Assembly (NCBI GenBank): GCA_947179155.2
Contig: OX359287.1
Coordinates: forward strand, 778,501-842,500
Direction of reading: 5' to 3'
Origin: Hedera helix
Taxonomy: Eukaryota > Streptophyta > Magnoliopsida > Apiales > Araliaceae
DNA length: 64,000 bases
Shown here piece by piece: positions 37,161-51,342 of the stretch. Made by a program: the position numbers and the translations under genes. How positions within the stretch are numbered: position 1 is the first letter of the stretch; each line of letters begins with the position of its first letter. The notes under the pieces are model-generated. The model was not told the origin of the DNA, made no database searches, and saw only the letters and a list, made by a program, of their open reading frames with translations.

Positions 37161-38747
37161 ATTACTCATTTGATAATATTTTACGCAATTACAATGTTAT
37201 TCATCATTTAATATCTTTTTAATCATATACTTAATATTATTCATCATTTAATAATATTTTAATATTGTTCAAACAATACCACTAGTTAACCTTTTAATTG
37301 TGTTAACTTAAGTCTTTATTTTATACATTTAGATACCATTAAGTCACTAATAAACTTTACATATATGGTTTAGTATTGAAATACACTCTTTTTACATGTA
37401 TTTCAACTTAAATTTTCATTAAAAACTCAACCCGGACCGACCCGACCCGACCCGACCCGGACCACTAAAATAGGTCACTGGCAGAATGTTTCACCGCTGC
37501 GACGGTGGTACATAATTTCCGAAACCCAAATTTGAGGACTGCCCGACCCTCCGACGCTCCGACAGCCATAACTTCTTCATTTTAAAACATTTTGAGGTGA
37601 TTCTTGAGTTCATTCTCATTAGAATTTCCCCCTCTACAATTTCTCTTTAGAACACAAATCCAAATTCCAAACATAACTAGACTAAAAACTGCTCACAAGG
37701 ATAAGGTGAAAACTAACTTCACAAATCCTTGGTTTTATTGGTTCAAACTTGAATAAAATGTGATCTATATGTCCAAATGACACAAACTCAGTTTTGTTAA
37801 CCTTGTAACTTCTTGTTTTACAATATTCCATGGTTCAATCACATTTTTAAAACGTTTTACACGAAATTTACGAATCGAACCACTTAGGGTTTAAAAACGA
37901 CATCTTTTGTGGTTAAAGTTATAACTTCTTTGTTATTCAATATTTGTGAAAGGTTCAAAAAGGGTTCTTCTTTAAAACTCATAGATCTAGCTTTCTAGCC
38001 ATATAAATCTAATTTCCAATTTGTACATTTCAAAATACAACCATAAACCTAGCATGCATAGTTAGGGTTTACCGGTAAAATTGTGTTATGAACTTTTCTA
38101 CCATTTTTATGTATTTCTAACATACCAAAACATGTTATAAACACATAGATCTATGAATATAAATATAGTACATATTTAGATACTTCTAGATCATCAAAAC
38201 GAGTTTTGATCGGTTAAAAATAGATTTTAACCGATCAAAAGTTTTCTAGACTACAAAAATGGAATAAGATGAAGTTGAGAGCACTTTTAAACCTTGAAGT
38301 CTTGGATGCTCTTCTTCTCCTTCTACCAAAGTAAGTTGTGTAGCTAGTGGACATACACCAAGGCTTCTTCTAGCTTTTCCTCACACAAACACAAGTGTAT
38401 CTCTCTTTTAACTCACAAAAGCTCTCTCTCTTTTCTCTAGAAAATGTCTAGCAAATGAACTAACAACCAATACCAAGTGTGGAGCATTCTATTTATAGCC
38501 CACCACTAATCCTTCATTAGCTTGCTAATTCACCCATGTTGGTGAAATTAAAGGCTAAACTAGTTTACTATTTGATTGAATGACTAGTTGATAGACTTTT
38601 GGAATGACTAGAGTTGTTGACCAACTTATGACATGGATGGATTTTCAAGCAATCTAGGAAATCAAGTTATCCAAGTGGGGCCCTCACAAAAATCAGCAAA
38701 AATGGCTTTTCCAAGCCATTTTTCCTTTATTTTTAATGCAAAAATGT

Positions 38748-38758
38748 GCATATATACA

Positions 38759-38792
<34 letters not shown>

Positions 38793-38794
38793 TA

Positions 38795-38827
<33 letters not shown>

Positions 38828-38828
38828 T
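38748..38828. repeat. (TA)n-rich alternating tract in the B 3' LTR
   Basis: GCATATATACATC followed by TA runs; the 5' LTR carries a homologous tract at 51280-51341 of different length. Confidence 0.9.
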
Positions 38829-39264
38829 GACCAAAGTTTGACCCTTATTGGACTTCACATTGGGCTTGGGAATAACTGCTATTGGGCTGATTCAATTAAA
38901 TTTTTGGGCTCAATTTAAATAACACATTGGGCTTATTTTAAATAGTCTAGGTTACATTTAATTAAATCAAGCATTGGGCTTGTTTAATTAATTACATGGG
39001 CTAGTAATTAAATTAATTACATGGGCTACTAGGTTAATATCTTTAACCTAGTTTATCAACTTATTTGGATTTAAAATATAATCCAATTAGATTTGCTTAA
39101 ATTAATTATACACTTTGCTTTAATTCTTTAAATAAACATACAAGCACATAAGTACATTTATTTAATTATCTAATGCATAATTAATTAATGAGAAAAATTT
39201 AAATTCATTGCTAAATATTTATTAAGTATATTTACAATGACTAATGAAATTCGTGGTCATTACA

Positions 39265-39282
39265 TTCTCCCCCCCCCCCCCC
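39265..39282 (-). other. Polypurine tract of element B
   Basis: Minus strand AAGG...GGAGAA with an unusually long pure run (window strand has 14 C in a row), directly before the 3' LTR TGTAATGACC. GGGGACGAAATT, a conserved motif of this clade, precedes it. Confidence 0.8.
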
Positions 39283-39318
39283 TTATAAGAATTTCGTCCC
39301 CAGAATTACAAATTTAAA

Positions 39319-42300
39319 CTACTCAAACAGATGCGGATAGTTAGCCCTCATCTTTTCTTCAAGCTCCCACGTAGCTTCCTCAGCGTTGTGGTTCCTCCAA
39401 AGGACTTTGACAGAATGTATAACCTTATTCTGTAAACTCTGTTCTTTCCTATCTAGTATCTGGACAGGAATTTCCTCGTACGATAAGTCTTTCTCGACTT
39501 GTATTGGCTCATAGGATATGACATGTTTGTGGTCTGGCTTGTATGGTCGCAACACTGACACATGAAACACATTGTGAATATGCTCAAGTTCAGGAGGTAA
39601 AGCTACCTCGTACGCCACTTCGCCCACTCTCTTTAATATCTCGAACGGTCCTATGAACCTCGGACTCAGCTTCCCTTTCTTTCCAAATCGGATCTTCCCC
39701 TTCCAGGGAGATACCTTCATGAACACAAAACTTCCAACTTCGAAGTCTCGCTTCTGTCGATGTAAATCGGCGTATTTCTTCTGACGGTCCTGAGCTGCTA
39801 CTAGCCGAGCTCTTATTACCTTGATAATCTCTACCGTTTGTTGAACCAATTCCGGCCCCAACAATCGGCGTTCTCCTACCTCATCCCAACATAGAGGTGT
39901 TCTGCACTTCCTTCCGTACAATGCTTCGTAAGGCGGCATGCCTATGCTTGCATGATAACTGTTGTTGTATGCAAACTCAACTAATGGTAGATGGTTCTCC
40001 CAACTGCCCTTGAAATCCATCACACAGGCCCTGAGCATATCTTCCAAAGTCTGTATTGTTCTTTCACTTTGCCCATCGGTCTGCGGATGATATGTTGTAC
40101 TCATTCTCAACTGTGTCCCCAATCTCTCCTGAAGACTTCTCCAAAATTTTGACGTGAAGCGCGGATCTCTGTCTGACACAATCGATACCGGCACCCCATG
40201 TCTCGAAACTATCTCCTTGATGTACAGTTTAGCCAACTGGTCCAAACTGAACTTAATCTTGATCGGCAAAAAGTGCGCTGACTTTGTTAGTCGATCTACA
40301 ATTACCCAAATTGCGTCAAATCCCTTCTATGTTGCTGGAAGTCCTACCACAAAATCCATTGTGATATGCTCCCATTTCCACTCAGGAATCTCTAACGGCT
40401 GTAATAATCCACTTGGTCTCTGATGTTCGGCCTTTACCCTTTGACAAGTTAAGCATCGGCTGACACATTCTGCGACCTCCCTTTTTAAATTCGGCCACCA
40501 AAAATGCTGACGCAGATCTTGATACATCTTCGTACTTCCCGGATGTATCGAGTATCTCGTACTGTGGGCCTCTTGTAAGATCTCTTCTTGTAGTTCGGGC
40601 ACTAGCGGCATCCAAACACGATTTTCAAATCTTAGCAATCCCATGCTATCTTCCTTGAACTTGACCTCTTCCCCTTCGGTCATTCTCATCCTTATTCTGA
40701 CACATTCTTCATCTTTGTCTTGAGCCTCTTTTACCCGATCTAACAGGGTTGGGCTCGCTTCCACTTCCATTGACTCATTTGGATTTCTTACCTCCAACTC
40801 CATTCGAGCCATCTCTTGAACCAATTGTTCCTGATCTGTCAAGATGAACAATTTCTCCCTGCTCTTTCTGCTTAGAGCATCTGCTACTACGTTGGCCTTG
40901 CCGGGATGATATAGAATTTCACAATCATAGTCCTTGATCAATTCTAACCATCTCCGTTGCCTCATATTTAACTCCTTCTGTGTGAAGATATACTTCAGAC
41001 TCTTGTGGTCCGTGAATATCTCACATTTCTCTCCATATAAATAATGTCTCCAGATTTTAAGGGCAAGCACTACCGCAGCCAGCTCCAAGTCGTGGGTAGG
41101 GTATCCCTTCTCGTAATCCTTCAACTGTCTGGACGCATACGCAACGACCTTGCCGTTTTGCATAAGCACACAGCCAAGTCCCTTGTGCGATGCATCACTG
41201 TAGACCGTAAAACCTCCCGTATCGTCCGGTAAAGTCAATACAGGTGCTTCACTAAGTCTCTTCTTTAGCTCCTGAAAACTCTCCTCACACTTCTCCGTCC
41301 ATACATATTTCACCGTCTTCCTCGTTAAATTTGTCAACGGTGTTGCTATCTTTGAAAAATCTTGAATGAATCTCCGATAGTAACCCGCTAACCCCAAGAA
41401 ACTTCTTACCTCCGTCGGCGTCCTTGGTTGTTCCCAATTCATCACCGCTTCAACCTTCGCTGGATCTACTAAAACTCCCTCCTTGTCAATGACATGACCT
41501 AAAAATTGAACTCTCTCCAACCAGAATTCACACTTCGAAAACTTAGCATACAACTGCTCCTTCCGTAAAATCTCCAACACCAATCTTAGGTATTCAGCAT
41601 GCTCCTCCTCCGTTTTGGAATAAACCAAAATATCGTCAATGAACACAACAACAAATTTATCCAAGTGAATATTCTGTTAATCATGTCCATAAATGCGGCT
41701 GGCGCATTCGTTAGTCCAAACGACATCACCAGAAACTCATAATGTCCATATCGAGTTCTGAATGCCGTCTTGAGTACATCCTCCTTCCTGACTTTCAACT
41801 GATGATAACCAGTCCTCAAGTCAATCTTTGAAAAGTACTTCGCCCCTTTCAATTGATCGAAAAGATCGTCAATTCGTGGTAACGGGTACTTGTTCTTAAT
41901 TGTCACCTTATTCAGCTCTCTGTAATCCATACATAACCTCATCGATCCATCCTTCTTCTTTACAAACAACACAGGTGCTCCCCATGGAGAAACACTTGGC
42001 TGAATGTACTTATTATCCAACAACTCCTGTAGTTGGATCATTAACTCCTTCATTTCTACCGGAGTCATCCTATATGGTGCCTTTGATATTGGTGCTGTCC
42101 CCGGTACCAAATCAATTACAAATTCTATCTCCCTATCTGGCGGTAAACCTGGCAGTTCATTTGGAAACACGTCCATGAACTCCCTCACTACTGGTATTTG
42201 CTCCATCTCGGGATTCACCATTTGTGTGTCCACTATGTGAGCTAAATACCCTACACAACATTTCTTCAATAGTTTCTTGGCCTGCATCATCGTCAGACAT

Positions 42301-43841
42301 GTTGATTGTCTAGACGACTTGCTGCCATAAAATACGACCTTAGACATGTTCGGTGTCTTAAGGTGTATACACTTCTTTTGACAATCAATTATAGCTCCAT
42401 GGTTAAACAACCAATCCATTCCAAGTATAACGTCAAACTCCCCCAATCGTATCGGAATTAAATTTACACTCAACTTCTGACCCCTGATTTCAGCACAACA
42501 GTTCCTATGTACATACTCTACAGGAATCACCTCTTTATTAGCAACTTCTATGTTCATTGGGTTCTCTAATTTTTCTCTAGGCAATTCTAACCGTCTAACG
42601 AATTCATCAGACACAAATGAACAGGTAGCACCCGAATCAAATAATACGTAAGCATTTATTTCATTGATCGGAATAATACCTGACACCACGTCTTTTGATT
42701 CGACGGCGTCCTGCACCGTCATGTTGAAAGTCCGTGCCGTTGGTTTGTTCTGTGGCACCGGCCCTCCAGTGGTCAGTTTGGCGTTGTTGTTGTTGCTTCC
42801 CCTAAAGCCCGAACTCCCTCCGGTGTTCTTCTTCTTCGGAAAATCTTTAAACTGATGGTCCATGGCCCCGCAGGCGAAACAACCTCCCTTCCTTTTTGGT
42901 GTGGGACAATTAGGAGCGATGTGCCCCTCTTGCCCACAGTTGTAACAAACATTCCTTCCCTTCATGCACTCCCCTAAGTGATTCTTCCCGTATTGACTGC
43001 ATTTGCTTGCTTTCTTTGACTCACTGCCCTGGGGTGTCCCCGAACTGCTGTTGTTATTCCACTTGCGTTTGTTCGAGTTGCTACCCCCGCTGCTACCCTC
43101 TCTGTTTCCCCCATCGCTTCTCTTCTTGTTCCGTTCTTGATTGTGCTTATTCAAAGCTTCATTTCCACCCTCAACTATGATAGCTTTCTCCAGCAGTGTT
43201 GCAAAATTTGTGATCTGGAGAACAGCTACCCGACTGTAAACCCATGGTTTCAGCCCCTGTTCGAATCGTCTTGCGCGTCTTGCCTCCGTGTCCACCTGAT
43301 GTGTAGCAAATCTTGCCAATTCATTGAACTTGGCGGCATATTCGGATACCGACATGTTACCCTGCTTTAGTTCTAGGAATTTGATTTTCATCCTAGCCTT
43401 TGTACTTTGTGGAAAATAGTTTTCCAAAAATACCTCCTTGAATCGCGCCCACGCGATCGTTCCCTCCCCTGCTCTACTCTTATTGGCCTTCCACCAGTGG
43501 CTGGCCTCTCCTTTCATCATGAAGGTAGCAAATGAGGTCATTTGCTCCTCCCTAACTCGTGCAACCTCGAAGACTTTTTCCATCTCATCTATCCAGGTTT
43601 GTGCTTCTATGGGATCCGTGGTCCCTTTGAACTCAGGCGGTCCTATCAGTTTGAAGTCTTTAAAGGTTGCTAGTGGAGTGGCATGGTTTGTTGCTCCAGT
43701 AGCCTCTGCGTTGCGTCCGCGAAATGCCCCCATTAGCATTTCTACGAACTCTTGGACAGGGTTTGGTGGTACCCCTCCTGCGTTCACTGACTCTTCGGGT
43801 GGTGGTGGGGGTAGTTGTTGATTTCTTCTCTGTGGCGGCAT
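39319..43841 (-). pseudogene. Element B gag-pol polyprotein, nearly intact
   Basis: Starts at 43841 (MPPQRRNQQ). Gag is followed by two zinc knuckles, CYNCGQEGHIAPNC (about residues 298-311) and a degenerate CFACGAMDHQFKDFP; then protease LFDSGATCSF with catalytic Asp near residue 402, and RT LCMDYRELNK and FSKIDLRTGYHQ. A frameshifting deletion near 41670, just before the catalytic FIDD (41629-41640), moves the rest to another frame. RNase H (FTVYSDASHKGLGCVL, FTDHKSLKYIF), integrase zinc finger, DDE core (SDRDPRF, TDGQSE) and a Tekay-type tail (VKVLWRNHNAEEATWE) follow to 39319. One in-frame TAG lies at 40327-40329. Two lesions therefore inactivate an otherwise full-length pol. Confidence 0.93.
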
Positions 43842-44186
43842 TTTCTGTATAAAGAAAATTTAATTAATTAAAGTTGTTTCAATCTTTTTACTTTCGTTTT
43901 GTAGCTTAAGTATTTTAAACTAAAGCACCAATAATCATCTTGACACATATAAACATAAACGAAAATGCATTTATATTCATATGCTAAAACACAGTGCGTA
44001 GCACTTTTACATCATAAGCATACTGCTATAAACGCTGCTAACCCCGATAGTTAAAACAAAAGACGGGATCTAACATATCCCACAACTTCATAGAGTTGGG
44101 ATTTACAACATACTAACCCTCTATCAAAACAAAAGTTGGGTTTCTACTGCACCTATGTACATACATCATAAATAAAGAAAATACAA

Positions 44187-47100
44187 CTAACGGCGCATCC
44201 CTCGACGAACCGCATCATCGTACTCCTCATCTCCAATAGCCCTGACCACACCCCTACTGATGGTGTGCAAGGTCTGGCCCTTCTCGGCAGGGTAATAGTG
44301 CACCCTATGTGACGTCCCCAAATCTGGGCCCACACAGCCCAAACTTGAGTCGTCAAAATACTACAACAAAATTATTACAACAAAGCACAACGTACAACAA
44401 TACAGTGTATAATAATACACAACTAAGTCTTCATTATTATTGCCACACTATTTTACAAAACGTGAAGACTATGATAACTATTCCTCGGACCCTCACTCCA
44501 TTCCCCGGCTAGACCCTGTTATGTTTTCATCTCCTGTTGAAAAACAATGGAACAAAAGAAAGGGTGAGCTCAAATAGCCCAGTAAAGAATATCATGACTA
44601 AGATAATGACGAATAAATTATCATTAGTCTTCAACAGTTGAGTTCTTGATAGAATACAATAGACTACAAGGTTTATATCAAAAACTGCAGTTAAATTCTT
44701 AAACAACGTTCAGATCAATAATAGCAGCGGAATGAGTAATCTATTAGAAGAATAATGCAGACTATAATGTCCACTCGGTTCTCTTTTTAGGAAAAACATC
44801 ATCAACTTTTATCATCTGAAATATCATTAGTCAAGATAATACAAATTCACAGTTCCTGATCATAATCATGCACATCAACAGTTCATCTTTGTACTACGGG
44901 CCAAAGATATTCAATATAGCACCAACGGTCATGATTATACCAGATTCAGCCTTTGGTCATAATCATACCAAACAACAGTTCATCTTTGCACTACGGGCCA
45001 AAGAGAACATTCACCACGTGCCATAAAAGACACCGAACAGATGTATCGCCTTTAACCTATTATATCGCCTTTAACCTATCATCTGTTCAACAAATATATC
45101 ACATCTGTGCCCCCGGCCACAGATATTCACAACAGCTTGATTTTTAGATGATTAGAATGATATAAATGATGAACAGAAGAAATAGGATAACAATAAGTAT
45201 CGGAAGTTTACTTTGTACAGATTTAAATAATGTCCAAATTGTCAACATGATGTGGAGTGAAATTCAAGATCCACAGTTCAGAATAACGGTTACAATTCAA
45301 TAGAAAGGTTCACGTAAATAGGAAGGTTCAGTTGAAATAATGAAGTTCAACTATTATGGAACATATAATATTTTCAGGAATTATAGAAGCAATAGTTCCA
45401 TAATAAATTTCGATTTAGGAGTATGAAAGAAAATAATATCCCTTACCGTAGCAGGTTTGATTAACAAAAGGTGAAGAAAATTAATACAAAGGGTTATTCA
45501 CCAACAGGCGGCAATCCGCTCCGTAAGGTTATTCCCACAATTTAATAGAATTTGAGTACAAAGAGTTATTCACCAAACAGGCGGCAATCCGCTCCGTAAG
45601 GTTATTCCCACAATTTAATAGAATTTGAGTACAAAGAGTTATTCACCAAACAGGCGGCAATCCGCTCCGTAAGGTTATTCTCAGAGATTAATAATGAATG
45701 AATACGAAAGGTTATTCACCAACAGGCGGCAATCCGCTCCGTAAGGTTATTCCCACAATTTAATACATGGAAATAAAAGGCACATCTTATGAGTAAGAAA
45801 GAAACAATATTATTTTCGAGAATCAAATAATGATAATCCCTTACCATAGTACGTTTGAATAATGGAAGATGAAAAAGATGGTATCCCTTACCTCAACACG
45901 TGACTGGATATTGATTTAAATGAGGTTGATTAACTTGAACAGTATACGTATACTTATAGATCTTCACAAATACTCAAGATGACTTAAGCACACTTAGAGA
46001 GAACTTTCACAAGAAGTATTTAGAGAGAGAAAGAAAGAACAAGTAAGGAAGTTTATGAAAAATCCTTAAGTTAAGGCTTCTATTTATAGCCAAAAATCTT
46101 ATCATTCATTTAATCTAAACCATTCATTTAAAGATCACCTTTTAATCTACACCATCCATTTCAAATATTATATTATCTTTAATCTACACCATTCATTTCA
46201 TATCACCTAATAATCACCTAACTTTATATTATAAACAAATCAATTTAATTATTCAACAATAATTCACACTTTAATCTACACCATTCATTTCATATCACCT
46301 AATAATTACCTAACTTTATATTATAAACAAATCAATTCAATTATTCAACAATAATTCACACTTTAATCTACACCATTCATTTCATATCACCTAATAATCA
46401 CCTAACTTTATATTATAAATAAATAACTTTATCAATTCAATTATTATGACTAATTGTTATAAATACAGTATAGTTAGCTCTTAGATATCAAGTCAATAAA
46501 TTAATGAAATACAACTGTTTAAATAACATCATAATAGAGATAACAATAATGTAAAATAAAGCATACGTTACTGTGTAATGACAATTATTGATTCAATAAT
46601 GTGAATTACTGTGCATATGTTACTGTGACAATTATTAGGTTCAATAATTTTAAAAACAGTGCAACAACAATTATTGACTCAATGATATAAAATACAGTGT
46701 AATGACAATTATTAAATCAATAATGCAAAATACTGTGTAACAACAATTATTGAATTGATAATATAAAATATTATGCAGTGACAATTATCGATGAAATGAT
46801 GCGTAACAGTTACGGTGTCAATTATCAGACCAATAATACGAGACACTATGCAATACCGTGTGTTATTGTAGAGTACCGAGTGCTACAGAAAATACCAATA
46901 ACTACCGTATGCTACTATTCTTTTATCACCGGTATTTTAACAGTTCCGTTGACTATTTTTATTTAAAAAGGTTATTTCTGTCGTTTTCTATATCCGACAA
47001 ATATTCCGTTGTGGGGTCCACCAATAATTTGTTATTTCGGCGCCGTCGGACCAAACGAATATTCCCCGACCAAACGAATATTCTCCGACAAAATAAAATT

Positions 47101-47860
47101 TGCACATAACATCCTTAACTTTTAACTTTATCGATTTAACCACTTACTGTTTCAAAAAAATATATATATGAAGAAAAATTAAATTTTGTATTTCATAAAA
47201 TTCGGGGTCTTACACCCTACTCTGGATCCTACCAACTGATGAGCGATAGACGTAACTGAGTCTATCTATCCTCACCTTCTTCTCCCTAACCTCCTCCTCC
47301 AGCTCCATCATCTGCCCGTGAACTGTATCACGCTGAAACTCCATATCTAACCTCGCCTCAACGACCTGCTGCATCTGGCCCCTCATGGCCTCCCTCTCTG
47401 CCTGTGTCTGCTGAATCTTCAGCTCAGCGGCTACTAACTTGGCCTCCATCTCGGTCATCCTCGCCTTCAGCTCTATGTTCTCGCCAGAGAACATATAAGC
47501 TGTATCTCTGTACTGCTGCTCTGTCTGCTGGTGGATCTGGTTCTGCTCCTCAAGGTGCTGAACCCTCTCCTCTAGCTCATCGTTAGCCATAGTGAGAGTA
47601 TCGATGATGTCACTGGCGACAGTGCCCATGCCATCAATATACTCCGCTGGCTCCTCATCCTCATCATCATCAGTATCAGCCTCCTCCTCACTGTATTGCC
47701 CCATAACTCCGCCCCAGACAGCGTCATCTCTGTCTCCCTCCTCGGGATCTGACTCTGGCTCCTCGACAGGTGCAGCCACCCGTGGCTGTGCGATATCCAT
47801 AGGGATATCCGTATAGATCACCTCATCTACCGCAGTACTCGACTGGCCTATCTCCGTCAT
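44187..47860 (-). pseudogene. Extra ORF of element B: acidic coiled-coil protein, split by a solo LTR
   Basis: Reads from an ATG at 47860 (MTEIGQSSTAV) through an acidic Glu/Asp stretch and a long Glu/Gln/Arg heptad-rich region (coiled coil) to 47215. The family-A LTR 44308-47214 intervenes, and the same frame resumes at 44302 and stops at 44187-44189. Removing the LTR and one CCCTA copy leaves 253 codons. It lies between the primer site and gag, in sense with them. It is not gag, protease or pol, and I know no function. Extra ORFs between 5' LTR and gag are known in some plant Ty3/gypsy groups such as Ogre; whether this one is related is unknown. Confidence 0.7.
44308..47214 (-). mobile_element. 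Family-A solo LTR (A3) with perfect target duplication CCCTA
   Basis: 2907 bp, TGTGACGTCCCC...CGGGGTCTTACA in window orientation, the full reverse complement of the family-A LTR. CCCTA lies at 44303-44307 and 47215-47219. No internal region, so it is a product of LTR-LTR recombination after insertion into element B. It has a minus-strand TATA at 46081-46088. Confidence 0.95.
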
Positions 47861-48088
47861 CCTACAATAACATAAATAACACATGTTAGTACAGCAATAA
47901 AATATATTCATTGATGAAATGAAATGATATTTTATCATGTACATCTCGGCTCGATGGATTTTCTCAATCCATCTCCAAAAATACACAACATGTTGAATCT
48001 CCCCAATTCATCTCCTAACGCACTCGATAAGAGTTTAGTACTAAGGTTATAACCTAGGTTTCGCAAATCCTAGCGTTTCTAACCTACA

Positions 48089-48100
48089 GCTCTGATACCA
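48089..48100 (-). other. Primer binding site of element B (initiator Met tRNA)
   Basis: Minus strand TGGTATCAGAGC, 3 nt past the 5' LTR end. Confidence 0.88.
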
Positions 48101-48103
48101 ACC

Positions 48104-51100
48104 TGTGACGACCCCAAATCCGGGTTCTTTAACCTCGGGTTTGGTTCTCACTGTACAATACTTAACCATAATGAAATACATAAATTGTATTCAACTTCGC
48201 GGAATAATACAAAAGGTTCCTTAATCAAAAGGCTACAACTTCCCAAGGTCTATTACCTTAATCTTAAACATTACATATCTTAAGGAAATACAAAAGATTT
48301 ACAGCAGTAATTACATAACAGTAATATAAACTAGCATGCAATTACTAAAACTAAGCATTCGTTTTCCCCTTGCCTTTGTCCGATTTAGAGCTTTCGGGAA
48401 TGGCTGAAATATAGTCATGATATAGCAAGAATGAGCAACTAAATGGCTCAGCAAGTTTATAAACAACAATCATACGATATATCATGATGAAGGGAAATAA
48501 CTTCAAGGTTTCAACAATAGCAATTGTGAAAGATAACAAGAATCAATGTTCAATAAAAGAAGGAATTGACTCTTTACTGCTGAGTGGTCTTTAATGACCC
48601 TGAACTGCTACTAAGGTAGAACAGACATACAATGTCTGACTCCTTGTTAAAATAACGGGACACTTGAGGGGATCAGTCCTCTCATGTCCTATGTATATGC
48701 ATCACATTTAGTTTTCTTGCGCGCTGTCGGGTCTCCGACAAATAAAAATCCCCTTTAACTAGGGTTGTTCTATCTCAGTCTTACTGTAAGAATCCGCATC
48801 AGCCAATGGTTTGGATAAGCTTTTATAATATTCAACTAAATGAATTTAACATGCATTTGTCTAGCCGAAACAATTAGCTTAGACGTTCTTAAACAGTTTG
48901 CAAAAGCACTATGTGCGAATACAATAATCAATAACGATGTGAAGTAATTTTCGATAATTAATTCACTCAAAGGTCTGTCAAATATCTACGAGTGTAGATA
49001 CTTGCTCAACAATAATTGAATTGCTCAAAGTAATTAAAGTTGAATAATAATTGCAACAATAAGTACAAGTTAAGGGTAGAAGACTTGCCTCGTGCGTCGT
49101 TTACTGCTAACCAACTTAATTTAACAATCCTTGAACGGACCTAACAATTAAATCAGTTTGATCTTAAATTAGTATCATATACTTGTAAGTATAATGACCT
49201 TTATAAACCTTACGAACCACATAATTGATTAATTATGGGTAACTAAACACTTAGGAAATATTATCACTACTTGATAATATTTCAAACACAAGGAACTTAT
49301 ATTAATTATTTAATATAGTTCAAATAAATATCTAATATTATTAATCATTTAATAATATTTTATTAAGTATCTAATATTATTAATCATTTAATAATATTTT
49401 ATTAAGTATATAATATTATTAATCATTTAATAATATTTTATTAATTATCTAATATTATTAATCATTTAATAATATTTTATTAAGTAACTAATATTATTAA
49501 TCATTTAATAATATTTTATTCATTACCTAATATTATTAATCATTTAATAATATTTTATTAAGTATATAATATTATTAATCATTTAATAATATTTTATTCA
49601 TTATTTAATATTATTAATCATTTAATAATATTTTATTCCCTTATTAATATTATTAATTATTTTAATAATATTTTAATCATCATCTAATATTATTACTCAT
49701 TTGATAATATTTTACGCAATTACAATGTTATTCATCATTTAATATCTTTTTAATCATATACTTAATATTATTCATCATTTAATAATATTTTAATATTGTT
49801 CAAACAATACCACTAGTTAACCTTTTAATTGTGTTAACTTAAGTCTTTATTTTATACATTTAGATACCATTAAGTCACTAATAAACTTTACATATATGGT
49901 TTAGTATTGAAATACACTCATTTTACATGTATTTCAACTTAAATTTTCATTAAAAACTCAACCCGGACCGACCCGACCCGACCCGACCCGGACCACTAAA
50001 ATAGGTCACTGGCAGAATGTTTCACCGCTGCGACGGTGGTACATAATTTTCGAAACCCAAATTTGAGGACTGCCCGACCCTCCGACGCTCCGACAGCCAT
50101 AACTTCTTCATTTTAAAACATTTTGAGGTGATTCTTAAGTCCATTCTCATTAGAATTTCCCCCTCTACAATTTCTCTTTAGAACACAAATTCAAATTCCA
50201 AACATAACTAGACTAAAAACTGCTCACAAGGATAAGGTGAAAACTAACTTCACAAATCCTTGGTTTTATTGGTTCAAACTTGAATAAAATGTGATCTATA
50301 TGTCCAAATGACACAAACTCAGTTTTGTTAACCTTGTAACTTCTTGTTTTACAATATTCCATGGTTCAATCACATTTTTAAAACGTTTTACACGAAATTT
50401 ACGGATCGAACCACTTAGGGTTTAAAAACGACATCTTTTGTGGTTAAAGTTATAACTTCTTTGTTATTCAATATTTGTGAAAGGTTCAAAAAGGGTTTTT
50501 CTTTAAAACTCATAGATCTAGCTTTCTAGCCATATAAATCTAATTTCCGATTTGTACATTTCAAAATACAACCATAAACCTAGCATGCATAGTTAGGGTT
50601 TACCGGTAAAATTGTGTTATGAACTTTTCTACCATTTTTATGTATTTCTAACATACCAAAACATGTTATAAACACATAGATCTATGAATATACATATATT
50701 ACATATTTAGATACTTCTAGATCATCAAAACGAGTTTTGATCGGTTAAAAATAGATTTTAACCGATCAAAAGTTTTCTAGACTACAAAAATGGAATAAGA
50801 TGAAGTTGAGAGCACTTTTAAACCTTGAAGTCTTGGATGCTCTTCTTCTCCTTCTACCAAAGTAAGTTGTGTAGCTAGTGGACATACACCAAGGCTTCCT
50901 CTAGCTTTTCCTCACACAAACACAAGTGTATCTCTCTTTTAACTCACAAAAGCTCTCTCTCTTTTCTCTAGAAAATGTCTAGCAAATGAACTAACAACCA
51001 ATACCAAGTGTGGAGCATTCTATTTATAGCCCACCACTAATCCTTCATTAGCTTGCTAATTCACCCATGTTGGTGAAATTAAAGGCTAAACTAGTTTACT

Positions 51101-51289
51101 ATTTGATTGAATGACTAGTTGATAGACTTTTGGAATGACTAGAGTTGTTGACCAACTTATGACATGGATGGATTTTCAAGCAATCTAGGAAATCAGGTTA
51201 TCCAAGTGGGGCCCTTACAAAAATCAGAAAAAATGGCTTTTCCAAGCCATTTTTCCTTTATTTTTAATGCAAAAATGTGCATATATACA

Positions 51290-51342
<53 letters not shown>

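Larger units (their letters stand above)
35573..39264 (-). repeat. 3' LTR of element B
   Basis: 3692 bp, TGTGACGACCCC...GTGGTCATTACA in window orientation. A minus-strand TATA (TATTTATA, 38490-38497) and a TA-rich alternating tract about 260 bp upstream of it mark U3. Confidence 0.95.

Noticed and set aside
43438..43821. 127-codon plus-strand ORF
   Set aside because: Antisense shadow of the element B gag N-terminus.
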